DNA of 37,385 nucleotides from Gemmatimonadota bacterium (GTDB lineage Bacteria; Gemmatimonadota; Gemmatimonadetes; Longimicrobiales; Gaopeijiaceae): NCBI GenBank assembly GCA_003562075.1, contig PWWP01000054.1, positions 1 to 37,385 of the forward strand, read 5' to 3'. Shown piece by piece: positions 27,140 to 35,976 of this stretch (position 1 is its first letter; each line of letters starts with the position of its first letter). The notes under the pieces were generated by a model. It saw only the letters and a program-made list of their open reading frames with translations, ran no database searches and was not told where the DNA came from. The position numbers and the translations under genes were made by a program.

Positions 27140-27857
27140 CCAGCGCCTCCTGGGCTTCCGTCATCTGCGGAAACTCGCTCACAATGCGCTGGTACGCCTC
27201 CACTGCCCGGTCGCGGTCACCGAAGTCCTCGTAGGTCTGTGCCCGGGAGAAGAGGATGACGGCTTCGGCTGGAATCTCCCTGGCCTCCCGCTCCTCTCGG
27301 ACCTCACGACTGAGCGGTGGAAGGTCCACCCCACCGGTCACCTTTCCGGCCAGCTCCACCAGCATGTCATAGATGCGTTCCCGCTCGTTCCGAACCTGAT
27401 CGGTATAGATGATTTCACTTGTTTCCACATCCACCACCCGGGCGTCCATCCTGAAATCACCCCAGACGTCCATGAAGCTCCCCGTGATGACATATCGGGC
27501 TCCTACCAACCGACCGATCTCAGCCGCCGTGCCTGGCTCCACCCGTCCCGAAGCACCCAGGTCCTGCTCATCCAGGAGGGCGTTCAGCATGGCCCGCTCC
27601 ACCACCCGGAGGGACGAGTTCTGACCCAGTTCGGTGAGCAGCATGTGCTGTAGTCCGACCTCCAGTGCCTCGAAATCCTCCTGCTCCGGACCAAAGGAGC
27701 CACCGTTGTCGAACTGAAGAACTGCCACGCCGGGGCGACCATCGTCAGGGACATCCTGGCCCACCCCCGGGGCCGGAATCGCCAGGTGGATGGCCAGGGC
27801 CATGACGACGGCTCCGGTAAGGCGGTGGAGAATGATGTGGGGAGTGGAGTGGGACAT
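27120..27857 (-). CDS. Secreted CsgG-like protein with C-terminal TPR
   Basis: The 245-residue product has a signal peptide (hydrophobic core VVMALAIHLAIPA, no lipobox Cys), so it is periplasmic or outer-membrane associated. The CsgG/FlgO-like region (about 42-165) has PGVAVLQFDNGGSFG, LLTELGQNSSLRVVERAML, GRLVGARYVITGSFMD and MDARVVDVETSEIIY. A TPR-like hairpin ends the protein (AQTYEDFGDRDRAVEAYQRIV). It has the same building blocks as the lipoprotein at 1-1249 but in reversed order. It may serve envelope assembly; no specific role can be read. ATG has AAGGAG seven bases upstream. It is convergent with the T6SS protease gene and divergent from the dehydrogenase. Confidence 0.85.
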   Translation of the reverse strand: MSHSTPHIILHRLTGAVVMALAIHLAIPAPGVGQDVPDDGRPGVAVLQFDNGGSFGPEQEDFEALEVGLQHMLLTELGQNSSLRVVERAMLNALLDEQDLGASGRVEPGTAAEIGRLVGARYVITGSFMDVWGDFRMDARVVDVETSEIIYTDQVRNERERIYDMLVELAGKVTGGVDLPPLSREVREEREAREIPAEAVILFSRAQTYEDFGDRDRAVEAYQRIVSEFPQMTEAQEALEQLATS

Positions 27858-27963
27858 GGAACAGCTCCTTCTCTCGGGAAGGGAAGAGTCGAGATTCAGG
27901 GTAACGCCAACTGTCTGTTAATGCGCCAGTGGAGGCCGGGGACCGCCACATGGGTTGAAGCTA

Positions 27964-27985
27964 CACCGGGGGAAGGCACCCGGTG
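27964..27985. repeat. Stem-loop in divergent gap
   Basis: CACCGGG-8 nt-CCCGGTG is a perfect 7-bp stem. It sits in the 257-base gap between the CsgG-like gene and the dehydrogenase. It may be an operator or leader element; I see no clear promoter pair here. Confidence 0.35.
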
Positions 27986-28114
27986 CCACCGGTCCGCCAC
28001 TTTACCAGCCCGACTCCAGCTATCATGATCCTCAGGCGGCGCACCCCGCAAGCAGGCGGCGGCCCTTCCACCGCCACCACCTCTGACCCTTCAACGAGAG
28101 AGCGAGTCGACACC

Positions 28115-28918
28115 ATGACTCATCCCTGGACTGGATCCATGACGGGACGGCACGTCCTCATCACCGGAGCCTCTGCAGGCATCGGAGAAAGTTGCGCCAC
28201 CCTCTTTGCTGGTGCTGGGGCCCGGCTCACCATCGTGGCACGTCGCACCGAACGGCTGGAGAGGTTGAAGGAGAATCTGGCGGAAGCACACGAGACCCAG
28301 ATCGAGGTGGCCGGGCTGGATGTGCAGGACCGGAGGGCAGTGGACGCTTTCACGACTCGCCTCACGTCGCAGGGAAACGCCGTGGACGTGCTCGTGAACA
28401 ACGCCGGCCTGTCCAGGGGCCTGGCCCCACTCCACGAAGGGTCCATCCAGGATTGGGAGGAGATGATCGATACCAACGTGAAGGGTCTCCTCTATATGAC
28501 CCGGGGAATACTCCCCCACATGGTGGCCCGAAACTCGGGGCACATCATCAACCTGGGGAGCACAGCAGGACACATCGTGTACCCCGGAGGCAATGTCTAC
28601 AATGCCACCAAGTTCGCCGTTCGTGCCCTCACAGAGGGGATCAACCTGGACGTGGCCGGGACCGGAGTCAGGGTGTCCACCGTGGATCCGGGCCTGGTGG
28701 AGACCGAGTTCTCCCAGGTGCGCTTCCGGGGAGACTCGGAGCGTGCCCGGAAGGTCTATGAGGGATACACTCCCTTGAGTCCTGAGGATATCGCCCAGGT
28801 TGTCCTCTTTGTGGCTGCTGCCCCTGCCCATGTGAACATTCTCCAGACCGTCGTCTACCCCACGGATCAAAGAAGCCCATACGTGCTTCATCGCCACGAC
28901 CCGGAGGACGACGGATGA
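28115..28918 (+). CDS. Short-chain dehydrogenase/reductase (YdfG-like)
   Basis: This is a classical SDR oxidoreductase of 267 residues from ATG 28115; the longer track start adds unconserved sequence. The Rossmann motif TGASAGIG lies at about 17-24, with ARRTERLERL suggesting NADP(H) preference through its Arg residues. NNAGL, INLGSTAG with the catalytic Ser, and YNATK with Tyr and Lys complete the active site; VDPGLVETEF follows. The C-terminus (VVYPTDQRS) resembles the YdfG group, which acts on 3-hydroxy acids or serine-like substrates. The real substrate cannot be read. Only a weak GAGAG ribosome site is seen. The MFS gene follows within 25 bases, so they may be cotranscribed. Confidence 0.93.
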   Translation: MTHPWTGSMTGRHVLITGASAGIGESCATLFAGAGARLTIVARRTERLERLKENLAEAHETQIEVAGLDVQDRRAVDAFTTRLTSQGNAVDVLVNNAGLSRGLAPLHEGSIQDWEEMIDTNVKGLLYMTRGILPHMVARNSGHIINLGSTAGHIVYPGGNVYNATKFAVRALTEGINLDVAGTGVRVSTVDPGLVETEFSQVRFRGDSERARKVYEGYTPLSPEDIAQVVLFVAAAPAHVNILQTVVYPTDQRSPYVLHRHDPEDDG

Positions 28919-28943
28919 CCCCACCGGAACAGAACGGTCCCCC

Positions 28944-30239
28944 TTGAAGATCCCCGAGCCCCACCCGTACCTGGTGGTCTTCACCCTCTGGCTCCTGGTC
29001 TTCTCCGCCAGCAGCCAGATCATGATCATTGCGCCCATCCTCCCCCTGGTGGGTGATGAGCTGGGAATCCGGGAGGCCCTTCTGGGCACCCTGGTCTCGG
29101 CCTATTCGGTGATGGTAGGCATCTTTGCCGTCATTTCCGGGCCCTTCTCCGACCGGGTGGGCCGAAGGCAGATCCTCCTGGCTGGAACGGGCTTGATGAC
29201 GCTGGGCCTGGGGGCCCACCTCTTCGTGACCGGCTACCTGTCCTTCATCCTCGTGCGGGTTCTGGCCGGAATCGCAGGGGGCATTCTCTCGGGTTCAGCC
29301 GTCTCCTACGTCGGAGACTATTTCCCATATGACCGGCGAGGATGGGCCACCGGCTGGGTCATGAGCGGAGCAGCCTTCGGACAGATCCTGGGGATCCCCC
29401 TGGGTGTCGTCCTGGCAGGCGCCTTCGGCTTCCGGACCCCCTTTCTCCTTTTCGCGGTCTGTATGGCGGCGACCTTCGTTCTCATCTTCCTCCGAATTCC
29501 CCAGCCTGGCGTCCAACGGAGTTCCGCACCGGTGACCCTGTCCGGAGCAACCCGGGACTACCTGGCCATGCTTCGGCGTCCTGGTGTTGCGGCTGCAGCC
29601 GGTGCCTTCTTCCTCATGTTCCTGGGGGTTTCCTTCTACGTAGTCTACCTTCCCACCTGGCTCGAACGGGAGATCGGAGCCACCGCCAACCAGATCGGGC
29701 TCCTCTTTCTGGTGGGAGGGGTCGCCAATGTACTGGTGGGACCGCAAGCCGGGCGGATCTCCGACCGGGTGGGTCGGAAGGGAATCATCGTGTTCTCATG
29801 CACAGGTCTGGCCGTGGCCATGGCGTTCACGACCGTCGTGGTGGGCAGTGTGGGCGCCGCCTTCCCATATTTCTTTCTGGTCATGGCGCTGGTCGCCATG
29901 CGAGTCGGCCCCTTCTCTGCCTTGCTCACTGCCCTCGTATCGGATGAGCGGCGAGGATCCCTCCTGAGTCTCACCGTCGCCCTGGGCCAGGTAGGATTTG
30001 CAGTCGGGGCCTCATTGTCAGGGATCATATATGAGCAGTCGGGATACGGGCCCACTGCCGTCCTGGCCGGGATTTCCGTCATGGGGATGGGAGTCATGGT
30101 CTGGTTCTTCGTCCCGGAGCCCCCGCTCTCCTCGAGCCTCTCCTCTGGGCCTTCAGGGACCCTGCACCCGGAGCCGGAGGAGGCTCCCCTGACCTCCCAG
30201 GAACCTTCAGACTCTGGTCTGGGACCCGGCAGCACCTAA
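28944..30239 (+). CDS. MFS transporter, probable exporter
   Basis: A 431-residue major facilitator with about twelve hydrophobic segments. The loop between helices 2 and 3 holds GPFSDRVGRRQILL, and its counterpart in the second half is GRISDRVGRKGIIVF, the MFS A-motif in both halves. Helix 1 begins within ten residues (VVFTLWLLVFSAS). The pattern resembles drug/metabolite proton antiporters of the DHA1 type; the substrate is unknown. The start appears to be TTG at 28944 because the ATG overlapping the dehydrogenase stop (28915) runs into a stop after ten codons. The Pro/Ser/Glu-rich C-terminal tail is probably cytoplasmic. Confidence 0.9.
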   Translation: MKIPEPHPYLVVFTLWLLVFSASSQIMIIAPILPLVGDELGIREALLGTLVSAYSVMVGIFAVISGPFSDRVGRRQILLAGTGLMTLGLGAHLFVTGYLSFILVRVLAGIAGGILSGSAVSYVGDYFPYDRRGWATGWVMSGAAFGQILGIPLGVVLAGAFGFRTPFLLFAVCMAATFVLIFLRIPQPGVQRSSAPVTLSGATRDYLAMLRRPGVAAAAGAFFLMFLGVSFYVVYLPTWLEREIGATANQIGLLFLVGGVANVLVGPQAGRISDRVGRKGIIVFSCTGLAVAMAFTTVVVGSVGAAFPYFFLVMALVAMRVGPFSALLTALVSDERRGSLLSLTVALGQVGFAVGASLSGIIYEQSGYGPTAVLAGISVMGMGVMVWFFVPEPPLSSSLSSGPSGTLHPEPEEAPLTSQEPSDSGLGPGST

Positions 30240-30353
30240 GTTTACCGGGTGGGCGTCCGGATGACCTTCGATGGTGGAAGATCGAATCCCGTACTCGAGG
30301 CCCCCCCCGCCGACGCCCATCAGCACCCTCACTCCTCTCCTCCCGAATTCGTC

Positions 30354-31421
30354 ATGCCAGCTCCAGAAGCCAAGAGGGACGGCCCGAAGCTCAAGGTCCT
30401 CCTGGTCGAGGACGATCTGGACCAGGCCCATCTCCTCCGGTTCCTCCTGGAAGACACCGGACAATATCGGGTGACACTGGCCCAGGATGGCCTTCGGGGG
30501 TCTGAGCTTGCCGCCGGTGGTGGCTGGGATCTGATCATTACCGACCTGAATCTACCGGGCGCATACGGGGAGGCCGTGGTAAAGGCCAGTCGAAAGACCC
30601 ACCCCAACACGCCCATACTGGCCACCACCGGTTACTCGGGTCCGGAATTCGCTGACAAGGCCCGGGAGGAAGGGGCCGATCATGTCCTGATGAAGCCCCT
30701 GGATCGGGATGAACTTTTGGAGGTGGTGGAAGAACTCATCGCCGGCCCCATCAATTTCGCAGCTTCCGATGCCGGCCCTCCCACACTTCCCCTCAGGGTT
30801 CTGGCTCTGGGGATCCGGCCAGGGGAAGTTGAGGCTGGAGCCGGTGGCACCCTGCTTCGTCACGCATCCCGGGGAGATGCAGTTCTGGTCCTGGTCATGG
30901 GGTCAGGAGCGACCGACGACGCTGAGGAACGACGCCTCCGAACCCGGGCCAAACGGACGGCCCGACGCCTCGCTGCCAGATTCTACATGGCTTCTGCTCC
31001 CCTGGATGAGAAGTCCACCTTTCAGGCCGCAGCGGCCAAGGTCCTTGAAGAAGCCCTGGCCGAGATCCGGCCGGATGTCCTTTATCTTCCCACACCCAAC
31101 CGCCAGGACGCGTTGGCCCATCCACTGGTCCAGGCAGCCCTCAGCGCTGGTCCGGATATTTCCCGTGTATTCTGCTATGACGTGGGCGATGCTTCTCGGG
31201 ACTTCAGACCAAAGCTGTTCCTCCCCGTCGAAGAGGTCATGGATCAGAAGAAGGGGCTCCTCCAGACCTTCCAATTTCCCGACGGAAACCCTCTCTCTCC
31301 CCACGAGGTGGCTGATCGGAGTGAGCTCTGGGCCCACCTGACCGGAGGTAAACAAGCTGAAGCGTTCGAGGCCATCCATGGCGCCGAGCCCTGGGCCGGC
31401 GCTACTGAGGCCCCATCCTGA
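30354..31421 (+). CDS. Response regulator fused to degenerate PIG-L/LmbE-like domain
   Basis: From ATG 30354 the product has 355 residues; GTG 30249 or ATG 30261 would add about 31-35 unconserved residues, and no start has a good ribosome site. The receiver domain (13-130) is intact: acidic VEDD (18-21), phospho-acceptor Asp64 in ITDLNLPG, Thr91/92 and Lys114 in LMKP. The second half (about 148-350) follows the PIG-L deacetylase plan: LALGIRPGEVEAGAGGTLLRHA, then PDVLYLPTPNRQDALAH, and a YDVGD...KLFLPVEEVMDQKKGLLQTF end. The PHPDD metal motif is replaced by IRPGE, and the later HPDH-like site keeps only one His. It is therefore probably not a hydrolase but a binding or regulatory output domain (inference). 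No DNA-binding domain is seen. Confidence 0.85.
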   Translation: MPAPEAKRDGPKLKVLLVEDDLDQAHLLRFLLEDTGQYRVTLAQDGLRGSELAAGGGWDLIITDLNLPGAYGEAVVKASRKTHPNTPILATTGYSGPEFADKAREEGADHVLMKPLDRDELLEVVEELIAGPINFAASDAGPPTLPLRVLALGIRPGEVEAGAGGTLLRHASRGDAVLVLVMGSGATDDAEERRLRTRAKRTARRLAARFYMASAPLDEKSTFQAAAAKVLEEALAEIRPDVLYLPTPNRQDALAHPLVQAALSAGPDISRVFCYDVGDASRDFRPKLFLPVEEVMDQKKGLLQTFQFPDGNPLSPHEVADRSELWAHLTGGKQAEAFEAIHGAEPWAGATEAPS

Positions 31422-32052
31422 CCACGTTTCCCCAACCCCGGGATCCGACTTGAATTCCCCCGATACCTCCTTGAGAAGCGTTTGTGTGTTCTGTGGCTCC
31501 ACCGCAGGGGAGGATGCTCGTTATCTCCAGGCGGCTGCTACCCTGGGATCGGTCATCGCCAGCCGAGGCCTGCGGCTGGTTTATGGCGGATCTCGTCTGG
31601 GGCTCATGGGACGCCTGGCCGAATCTGCCCTGGAAGCCGGTGGCGAAGTCATCGGTGTCATTCCCCGTGCCCTCATGAACCGGGAGGTCGCCCACCCGGG
31701 TCTGGCTGAACTCGTGGTAACCGAATCCATGCACCAGAGGAAGTCGGAAATGGTGGATCGGGCGGATGCCTTCATCGCCGCACCCGGCGGATTGGGGACG
31801 CTGGAGGAGTTCTTCGAAGTCCTGACCTGGTCCCAGCTGGGACTCCACCAGAAGCCCTGCGGCCTCCTGGACGTCCGGGGCTATTACAAGCCCCTCATAA
31901 GACTTCTGGACCACGCCCTGCAGGAAGGATTCATACAGGAGGCCCATCGCCGGATGATCCTGGTGGATCAGGAAGCAATCCCTCTGTTGGACCGGATCGG
32001 TCGCTACGTCCCTCCTGAAGTGCCCCAGTGGATCGGGCAGGCTGAGACCTGA
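31378..32052 (+). CDS. LOG family nucleoside 5'-monophosphate phosphoribohydrolase
   Basis: LOG-type enzymes cleave N6-substituted or plain AMP-type nucleotides to free base and ribose 5-phosphate. The Rossmann-like core has SVCVFCGSTAGED near the start, LRLVYGGSRLGLMGRLAE and GVIPRALMNRE. The diagnostic active-site motif is PGGLGTLEEFFEVLTW, with the preceding Arg in MHQRKSEMVDRADAF. The ATG at 31378 overlaps the previous gene by 44 bases and has GAGG seven bases upstream. TTG codons at 31450 or 31471 would give a more typical short N-terminus. I report the longer form with moderate confidence. Annotated homologues are often called TIGR00730 family. Confidence 0.92.
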   Translation: MAPSPGPALLRPHPDHVSPTPGSDLNSPDTSLRSVCVFCGSTAGEDARYLQAAATLGSVIASRGLRLVYGGSRLGLMGRLAESALEAGGEVIGVIPRALMNREVAHPGLAELVVTESMHQRKSEMVDRADAFIAAPGGLGTLEEFFEVLTWSQLGLHQKPCGLLDVRGYYKPLIRLLDHALQEGFIQEAHRRMILVDQEAIPLLDRIGRYVPPEVPQWIGQAET

Positions 32053-32186
32053 ACCGAATATGGCCCGGTCGGAAGACTGCCCCGACGTTCCCTTCTCCCC
32101 CGGGGAGGGCGCGGGTTAGGTTAAGGGTCGTAATCGTACCAACATCCTGAACGTGCACACCCAACTGGAGCCACAGGGAGGGTCTC

Positions 32187-33152
32187 TTGGCCACCAAGCC
32201 TCACCTGGAATTCGAACGGGACATGGTCGAGGTCCAGGAGCAGATCGAGAAGCTCCTGGACATCGCTGAGCGAAAGGGAATCGATGTCTCCTCCGAACTG
32301 GCCGAACTTCGCCGGAAGCTGGAAGTACTCCGGGAGGAGACCTACCAGAACCTCACGCCCATCGATCAGGTTCAGGTCGCTCGCCATCCACGGCGCCCCT
32401 ACACCTTGGATTACCTGGAAAGGGTGTTCACCGACTTCATCGAACTCCATGGGGACAGGAGCTACAGGGACGACGCAGCCATCGTGGGGGGATGGGCCCG
32501 ATTGGATGGCCAACCGGTCATGGTCGTAGGCCACCAGAAGGGCCGGGACATGAAGGAGAACCTGCTGCGTAACTTCGGGATGCCCCATCCAGAGGGCTAC
32601 CGGAAGGCTTTGCGCCTCATGCGCATGGCCGAGAAGTTCGGGCGACCCGTGGTGACCCTCATCGACACTCCTGGCGCCTACCCCGGAATCGGCGCGGAGA
32701 AGCGGGGACAGGCCGAGGCCATCGCCACGAATCTGAGGGAGATGGCTCGGCTGAAGGTCCCCCTCATCTCCGTTGTCCTGGGAGAAGGTGGCTCAGGAGG
32801 GGCTCTCGCCCTGGGTGTGACCGATCGGATCCTCATCCTTGAGCACGCCGTCTACTCGGTCATCTCTCCCGAAGGCTGCGCAGCCATCCTCTGGCGTTCG
32901 GCCGAACACAGAGACAAGGCAGCGGCGGCCTTGAAGCTCACTTCATCCAACCTCAAGAAGCTGGGCGTAGTCGACGAGGTGATCCCGGAACCTCCCGGCG
33001 GCGCCCATGCCGACTGGGACACGACCGCCCACCGTCTGAAGGATGCTCTCATCCGCCATCTGACCGAACTCCGGTCCCTGGATGCAGAGGAGCGCCGGAA
33101 GGCCCGATGGGACAAGTTCGGACAGATGGGCGCGTGGACGGAAGGCCACTGA
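32187..33152 (+). CDS. accA: Acetyl-CoA carboxylase carboxyltransferase subunit alpha
   Basis: AccA with AccD transfers the carboxyl group from biotin to acetyl-CoA, giving malonyl-CoA for fatty acid synthesis. The 321-residue length matches E. coli AccA. N-terminal coiled coil (LEFERDMVEVQEQIEKL) leads into the crotonase-like core: VARHPRRPYTLDYLE, FIELHGDRSYRDDAAIVGG, GHQKGRDMKENLLRNFGM, LIDTPGAYPGIGAEKRGQ and VVLGEGGSGGALALG are all hallmark segments. The start is TTG at 32187 with AGGGAGGG five bases upstream. accD is not in the window. It lies 134 bases after the LOG gene; no clear promoter was found in that gap. ricT follows 24 bases later. Confidence 0.97.
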   Translation: MATKPHLEFERDMVEVQEQIEKLLDIAERKGIDVSSELAELRRKLEVLREETYQNLTPIDQVQVARHPRRPYTLDYLERVFTDFIELHGDRSYRDDAAIVGGWARLDGQPVMVVGHQKGRDMKENLLRNFGMPHPEGYRKALRLMRMAEKFGRPVVTLIDTPGAYPGIGAEKRGQAEAIATNLREMARLKVPLISVVLGEGGSGGALALGVTDRILILEHAVYSVISPEGCAAILWRSAEHRDKAAAALKLTSSNLKKLGVVDEVIPEPPGGAHADWDTTAHRLKDALIRHLTELRSLDAEERRKARWDKFGQMGAWTEGH

Positions 33153-33176
33153 ACTCAAGCTGTGCCAGGAGCCACC

Positions 33177-34052
33177 ATGTCCGCATTCGCAGAGATTGGA
33201 TTCAAGGGAGACCGGAAGGATTACTTCATGGTTCGGGAGTTGGAGGTTCTTCCGGGCCAACATGTCATCGTGGAGGCGGATCGGGGCGAGGACCTGGGTA
33301 AGGTCCTGGCTCTGGGAACGGTGGCCGAGCGGAAATGTTCGGCATCAGGAGGGTGCGGCACTCCAGAACCGGACCGGGACGTTGTGCGCTTGGCACGAGA
33401 CGAGGAGTTGGGCGTTCTGGAGAGTCTCCGGGAGGACGAGGAACGGGTCCGCGTGGAAACCCGGAAGAAGGTGGAGGAGCACGGACTTCGGATGAAGGTC
33501 ACGGAGGCCGAGTGGCAATTTGATCGAAAGAAGCTCACCATCTTCTTCACCGCTGACCGGCGGGTGGACTTCCGGGAGTTGGTTCGCGACCTGGCCCGGA
33601 CCTTTCGAACGCGAATCGAACTCCGGCAGATCGGAGTCCGGGATGAATCAGCCCTCCTGGGCGGAGTCGGCCGATGCGGTCGGGAGCTCTGTTGCTCCAC
33701 CTGGCTCCCAGAGCTGAAACCGGTATCCCTCCAACTCGCCAAGGACCAGAACCTCTCCCTGAACCCAGCTCAGATTTCGGGGTGCTGCGGACGTCTGATG
33801 TGCTGCCTTCAATACGAACACGACACCTACGTCCAGGCCCGGCGGCGCTTCCCTCGAGAAGGAAAGCAGCTCCGAACCCCCAGGGGACAGGAAGAAGTCT
33901 TGAAGGTGGATATCTGGGGAGAGCGGGTGACCCTCAAAGATGAGGAAGGGGAACGCCGGGTTGTATCCCTGGAGGAGTTGAAGGCCGAAGTCCGTGAATC
34001 ATCTCCAGGTCCCGGAAAACCCCGATCGAGAGACCGGTCTGAACCGAACTGA
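33177..34052 (+). CDS. ricT: PSP1-domain RicT/YaaT family protein
   Basis: RicT in Bacillus subtilis works with RicA and RicF in RNA processing and phosphorelay control and carries Fe-S clusters; in this phylum the partners are not known. The ATG at 33177 has AGGAG 5-6 bases upstream and gives 291 residues. The PSP1 core includes KDYFMVRELEVLPGQ, KLTIFFTADRRVDFRELVRDLA and IELRQIGVRDE. The conserved cysteine blocks are GGVGRCGRELCCSTWL and QISGCCGRLMCCLQYEHD, plus an N-terminal CSASGGC that could add ligands. The basic C-terminal tail is short. It sits directly between accA and metG, with 24 bases from accA. Confidence 0.9.
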   Translation: MSAFAEIGFKGDRKDYFMVRELEVLPGQHVIVEADRGEDLGKVLALGTVAERKCSASGGCGTPEPDRDVVRLARDEELGVLESLREDEERVRVETRKKVEEHGLRMKVTEAEWQFDRKKLTIFFTADRRVDFRELVRDLARTFRTRIELRQIGVRDESALLGGVGRCGRELCCSTWLPELKPVSLQLAKDQNLSLNPAQISGCCGRLMCCLQYEHDTYVQARRRFPREGKQLRTPRGQEEVLKVDIWGERVTLKDEEGERRVVSLEELKAEVRESSPGPGKPRSRDRSEPN

Positions 34053-34156
34053 GCCTTCGAACTCCCATTCTCCGGGGTACCGACACAGGCTCCGAGCTAC
34101 TTGCTATCCCGGCATTCCAGCCTCGCAAACCGCCCAAATCCAGGACCATTCCAACA

Positions 34157-35707
34157 GTGTCTCAACCGACCGCCTCCAGACGGTATCTTACCACCCCGAT
34201 CTACTACGCCAGTGGGGAACCCCACATTGGCCATGCGTACACCACCTTCCTGGCCGACGCTCTGGCTCGCTACCACCGACAAGCAGGTGGAGACGTCTTC
34301 TTCCTGACCGGAACCGATGAGCACGGGCAGAAGATCCAGGAGGAGGCTCGCCGTCGAGGGATCGCCCCCATGGAGCTCTGTGACGCCATGGCAGAGCGGT
34401 TCCAGGAAGCATGGGGGGACCTGGGAATCTCATACGACCGATTCATCCGGACCACGGAGCCGGAGCACCAGGCCGTTGTCCAGGCCTTCGTACAGCGTCT
34501 CATGGACCGGGGGTACATCTACGATGCCGAGTACGAGGGATGGTACTCCGTCCACGAAGAGAGATTCTTCACCGAGAAGGAGTTGGGCCCGAATCGGACA
34601 GACCCCATTGCCGGACGCCCCGTAGAACGGATTCGGGAAAAGAACTACTTCTTCCGGATGAGTGCCTTCCAGGACGACCTGATCCAGCACATCCAGGAGA
34701 ATCCGGAGTGGATATTTCCGGAGAAACGGAGAAATGAAGTCCTGGGATTCCTCCAGAACCCCCTCTCCGACCTCTCCATTTCTCGGCCCCGGTCCCGGCT
34801 GGCCTGGGGAATCCCCCTCCCCTTCGATGAGGAGCATGTCACCTATGTCTGGGTGGACGCCCTCATCAACTACCTGACTGCCTCCGGTGCAATCGACCCC
34901 GGCAAACCTCCCGAGCAGCAGGGCTTCGACGATGTGGAAGGCTCCTGGTGGCCGGCCGACCTCCACCTCATCGGGAAGGACATCCTGACGACTCACGCCG
35001 TCTATTGGCCCACTCTGCTCATGGGAGCGGGGCTTCCACTTCCGCGACGGATCCTGGCCCACGGGTGGTGGGTCGTAGGTGAGACCAAGATGTCCAAGTC
35101 ACTGGGTAATGTGGTGGACCCACTCGCACTTCAGGGAGAGTTCGGGAGCGACGCTGTCCGCTGGTTCCTCCTCCGGGAAATGCCTACCGGTGAGGACGCG
35201 TCCTATACCCCTGAACGCTTCCTTACCCGATACGAGGAACTGGCCAACGTTCTGGGCAATCTGTCCAGCCGTGTCACCTCCATGGTGGCCCGCTACCAGA
35301 ACGGCCGCATTCCGTCAGAAGTGAACGGGCGAGGACTGGAGAACCAGATCACCACCGCACTGGACCAGGTCCATACATCCATGCACAGCCTCCGAGTGAA
35401 CGAAGCCCTGGCGGCAGCGATGGAGCTGGCTCGAGCCGCCAACGGCTACGTGGAGACCGAAGAGCCTTGGTCCCTGGCGCGCCAGGACGGAAAAGAGGAC
35501 GAATTGGCGGAGACATTGGCGAGTCTCCTCCGTTCACTCCTCCTCCTGGCAGCCCTCCTGCTTCCGGTGATGCCCGGGAAGATGAAGGAGTTGGTAAGCT
35601 CTCTGGGCCTGTCCCAGGTCCCGACCATCGAGGAGGCACAGCGCCTCCCTCTCCACCAACTGGCAGTTGAGAAGGCCCCTCCGCTCTTCCCCAGGATTGA
35701 AGATTAG
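34157..35707 (+). CDS. metG: Methionine--tRNA ligase
   Basis: MetRS charges tRNA-Met. The 516-residue class I synthetase has the HIGH signature (23-26 in GEPHIGHAYTTF), GTDEHGQKIQEEA, a WVDALINYLTASG segment and KMSKSLGN at 311-318. The knuckle region (EGWYSVHEERFFTEKEL) lacks the Cys sets of the zinc-binding type, so it belongs to the zinc-free MetG form. The anticodon-binding helical domain ends the protein, and there is no C-terminal tRNA-binding (Trbp111-like) domain. The start is GTG at 34157, without a visible ribosome site, 104 bases after ricT. Confidence 0.97.
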   Translation: MSQPTASRRYLTTPIYYASGEPHIGHAYTTFLADALARYHRQAGGDVFFLTGTDEHGQKIQEEARRRGIAPMELCDAMAERFQEAWGDLGISYDRFIRTTEPEHQAVVQAFVQRLMDRGYIYDAEYEGWYSVHEERFFTEKELGPNRTDPIAGRPVERIREKNYFFRMSAFQDDLIQHIQENPEWIFPEKRRNEVLGFLQNPLSDLSISRPRSRLAWGIPLPFDEEHVTYVWVDALINYLTASGAIDPGKPPEQQGFDDVEGSWWPADLHLIGKDILTTHAVYWPTLLMGAGLPLPRRILAHGWWVVGETKMSKSLGNVVDPLALQGEFGSDAVRWFLLREMPTGEDASYTPERFLTRYEELANVLGNLSSRVTSMVARYQNGRIPSEVNGRGLENQITTALDQVHTSMHSLRVNEALAAAMELARAANGYVETEEPWSLARQDGKEDELAETLASLLRSLLLLAALLLPVMPGKMKELVSSLGLSQVPTIEEAQRLPLHQLAVEKAPPLFPRIED

Positions 35708-35976
35708 GAGACTGAGGACTGAAGCGGTCGTGAATGCGGGTCCCGTTGACGTCAGGGTGAGGATACCGGTAGCTTGACACGCTTTACCCCTGTCGGTTGA
35801 AACAGCCACATCACTTCGTGGCGAGGGGTTGTTTCGGACCTTCCATCGCTGTCATGCATTCGGTTCCAAGCGGGCAGAGTGCTCAGCCCGCTAGCTCTGG
35901 ACCGGAAAGCGGGTGGTGGGCCCGGGCGAGTGGATTGGGGATTTCGAACCGTCGAACCGTCGACGGTTCTTCTGGA
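35708..35976 (+). promoter_or_regulatory. Promoter and structured leader of the M23 peptidase gene
   Basis: The 269-base gap carries TTGACA (35774-35779), a 17-base spacer and a weak -10 TTGAAA (35797-35802). Downstream lies a perfect 7-bp stem AGCGGGC/GCCCGCT (35869-35892, 10-base loop). Next to the start codon are GAACCGTC repeats (see next entry). Leader length would be about 168 bases. The ORF track reads through this region from 35797, but that part shows no protein similarity. Confidence 0.45.
35946..35969. repeat. Direct plus inverted GAACCGTC repeats before start codon
   Basis: GAACCGTC occurs twice head to tail (35946-35953 and 35954-35961). The inverted copy GACGGTTC (35962-35969) then forms a perfect 16-base palindrome. 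It ends seven bases before ATG 35977, where it could block ribosome binding or bind a regulator. Confidence 0.55.

Noticed and set aside
28915-28947. ATG overlapping the dehydrogenase stop as a start for the MFS gene
   Set aside because: This frame reaches a stop after ten codons; the transporter frame opens at TTG 28944.
28091-29089. 332-residue minus-strand ORF
   Set aside because: Antisense to the dehydrogenase and MFS genes, both with clear family motifs.
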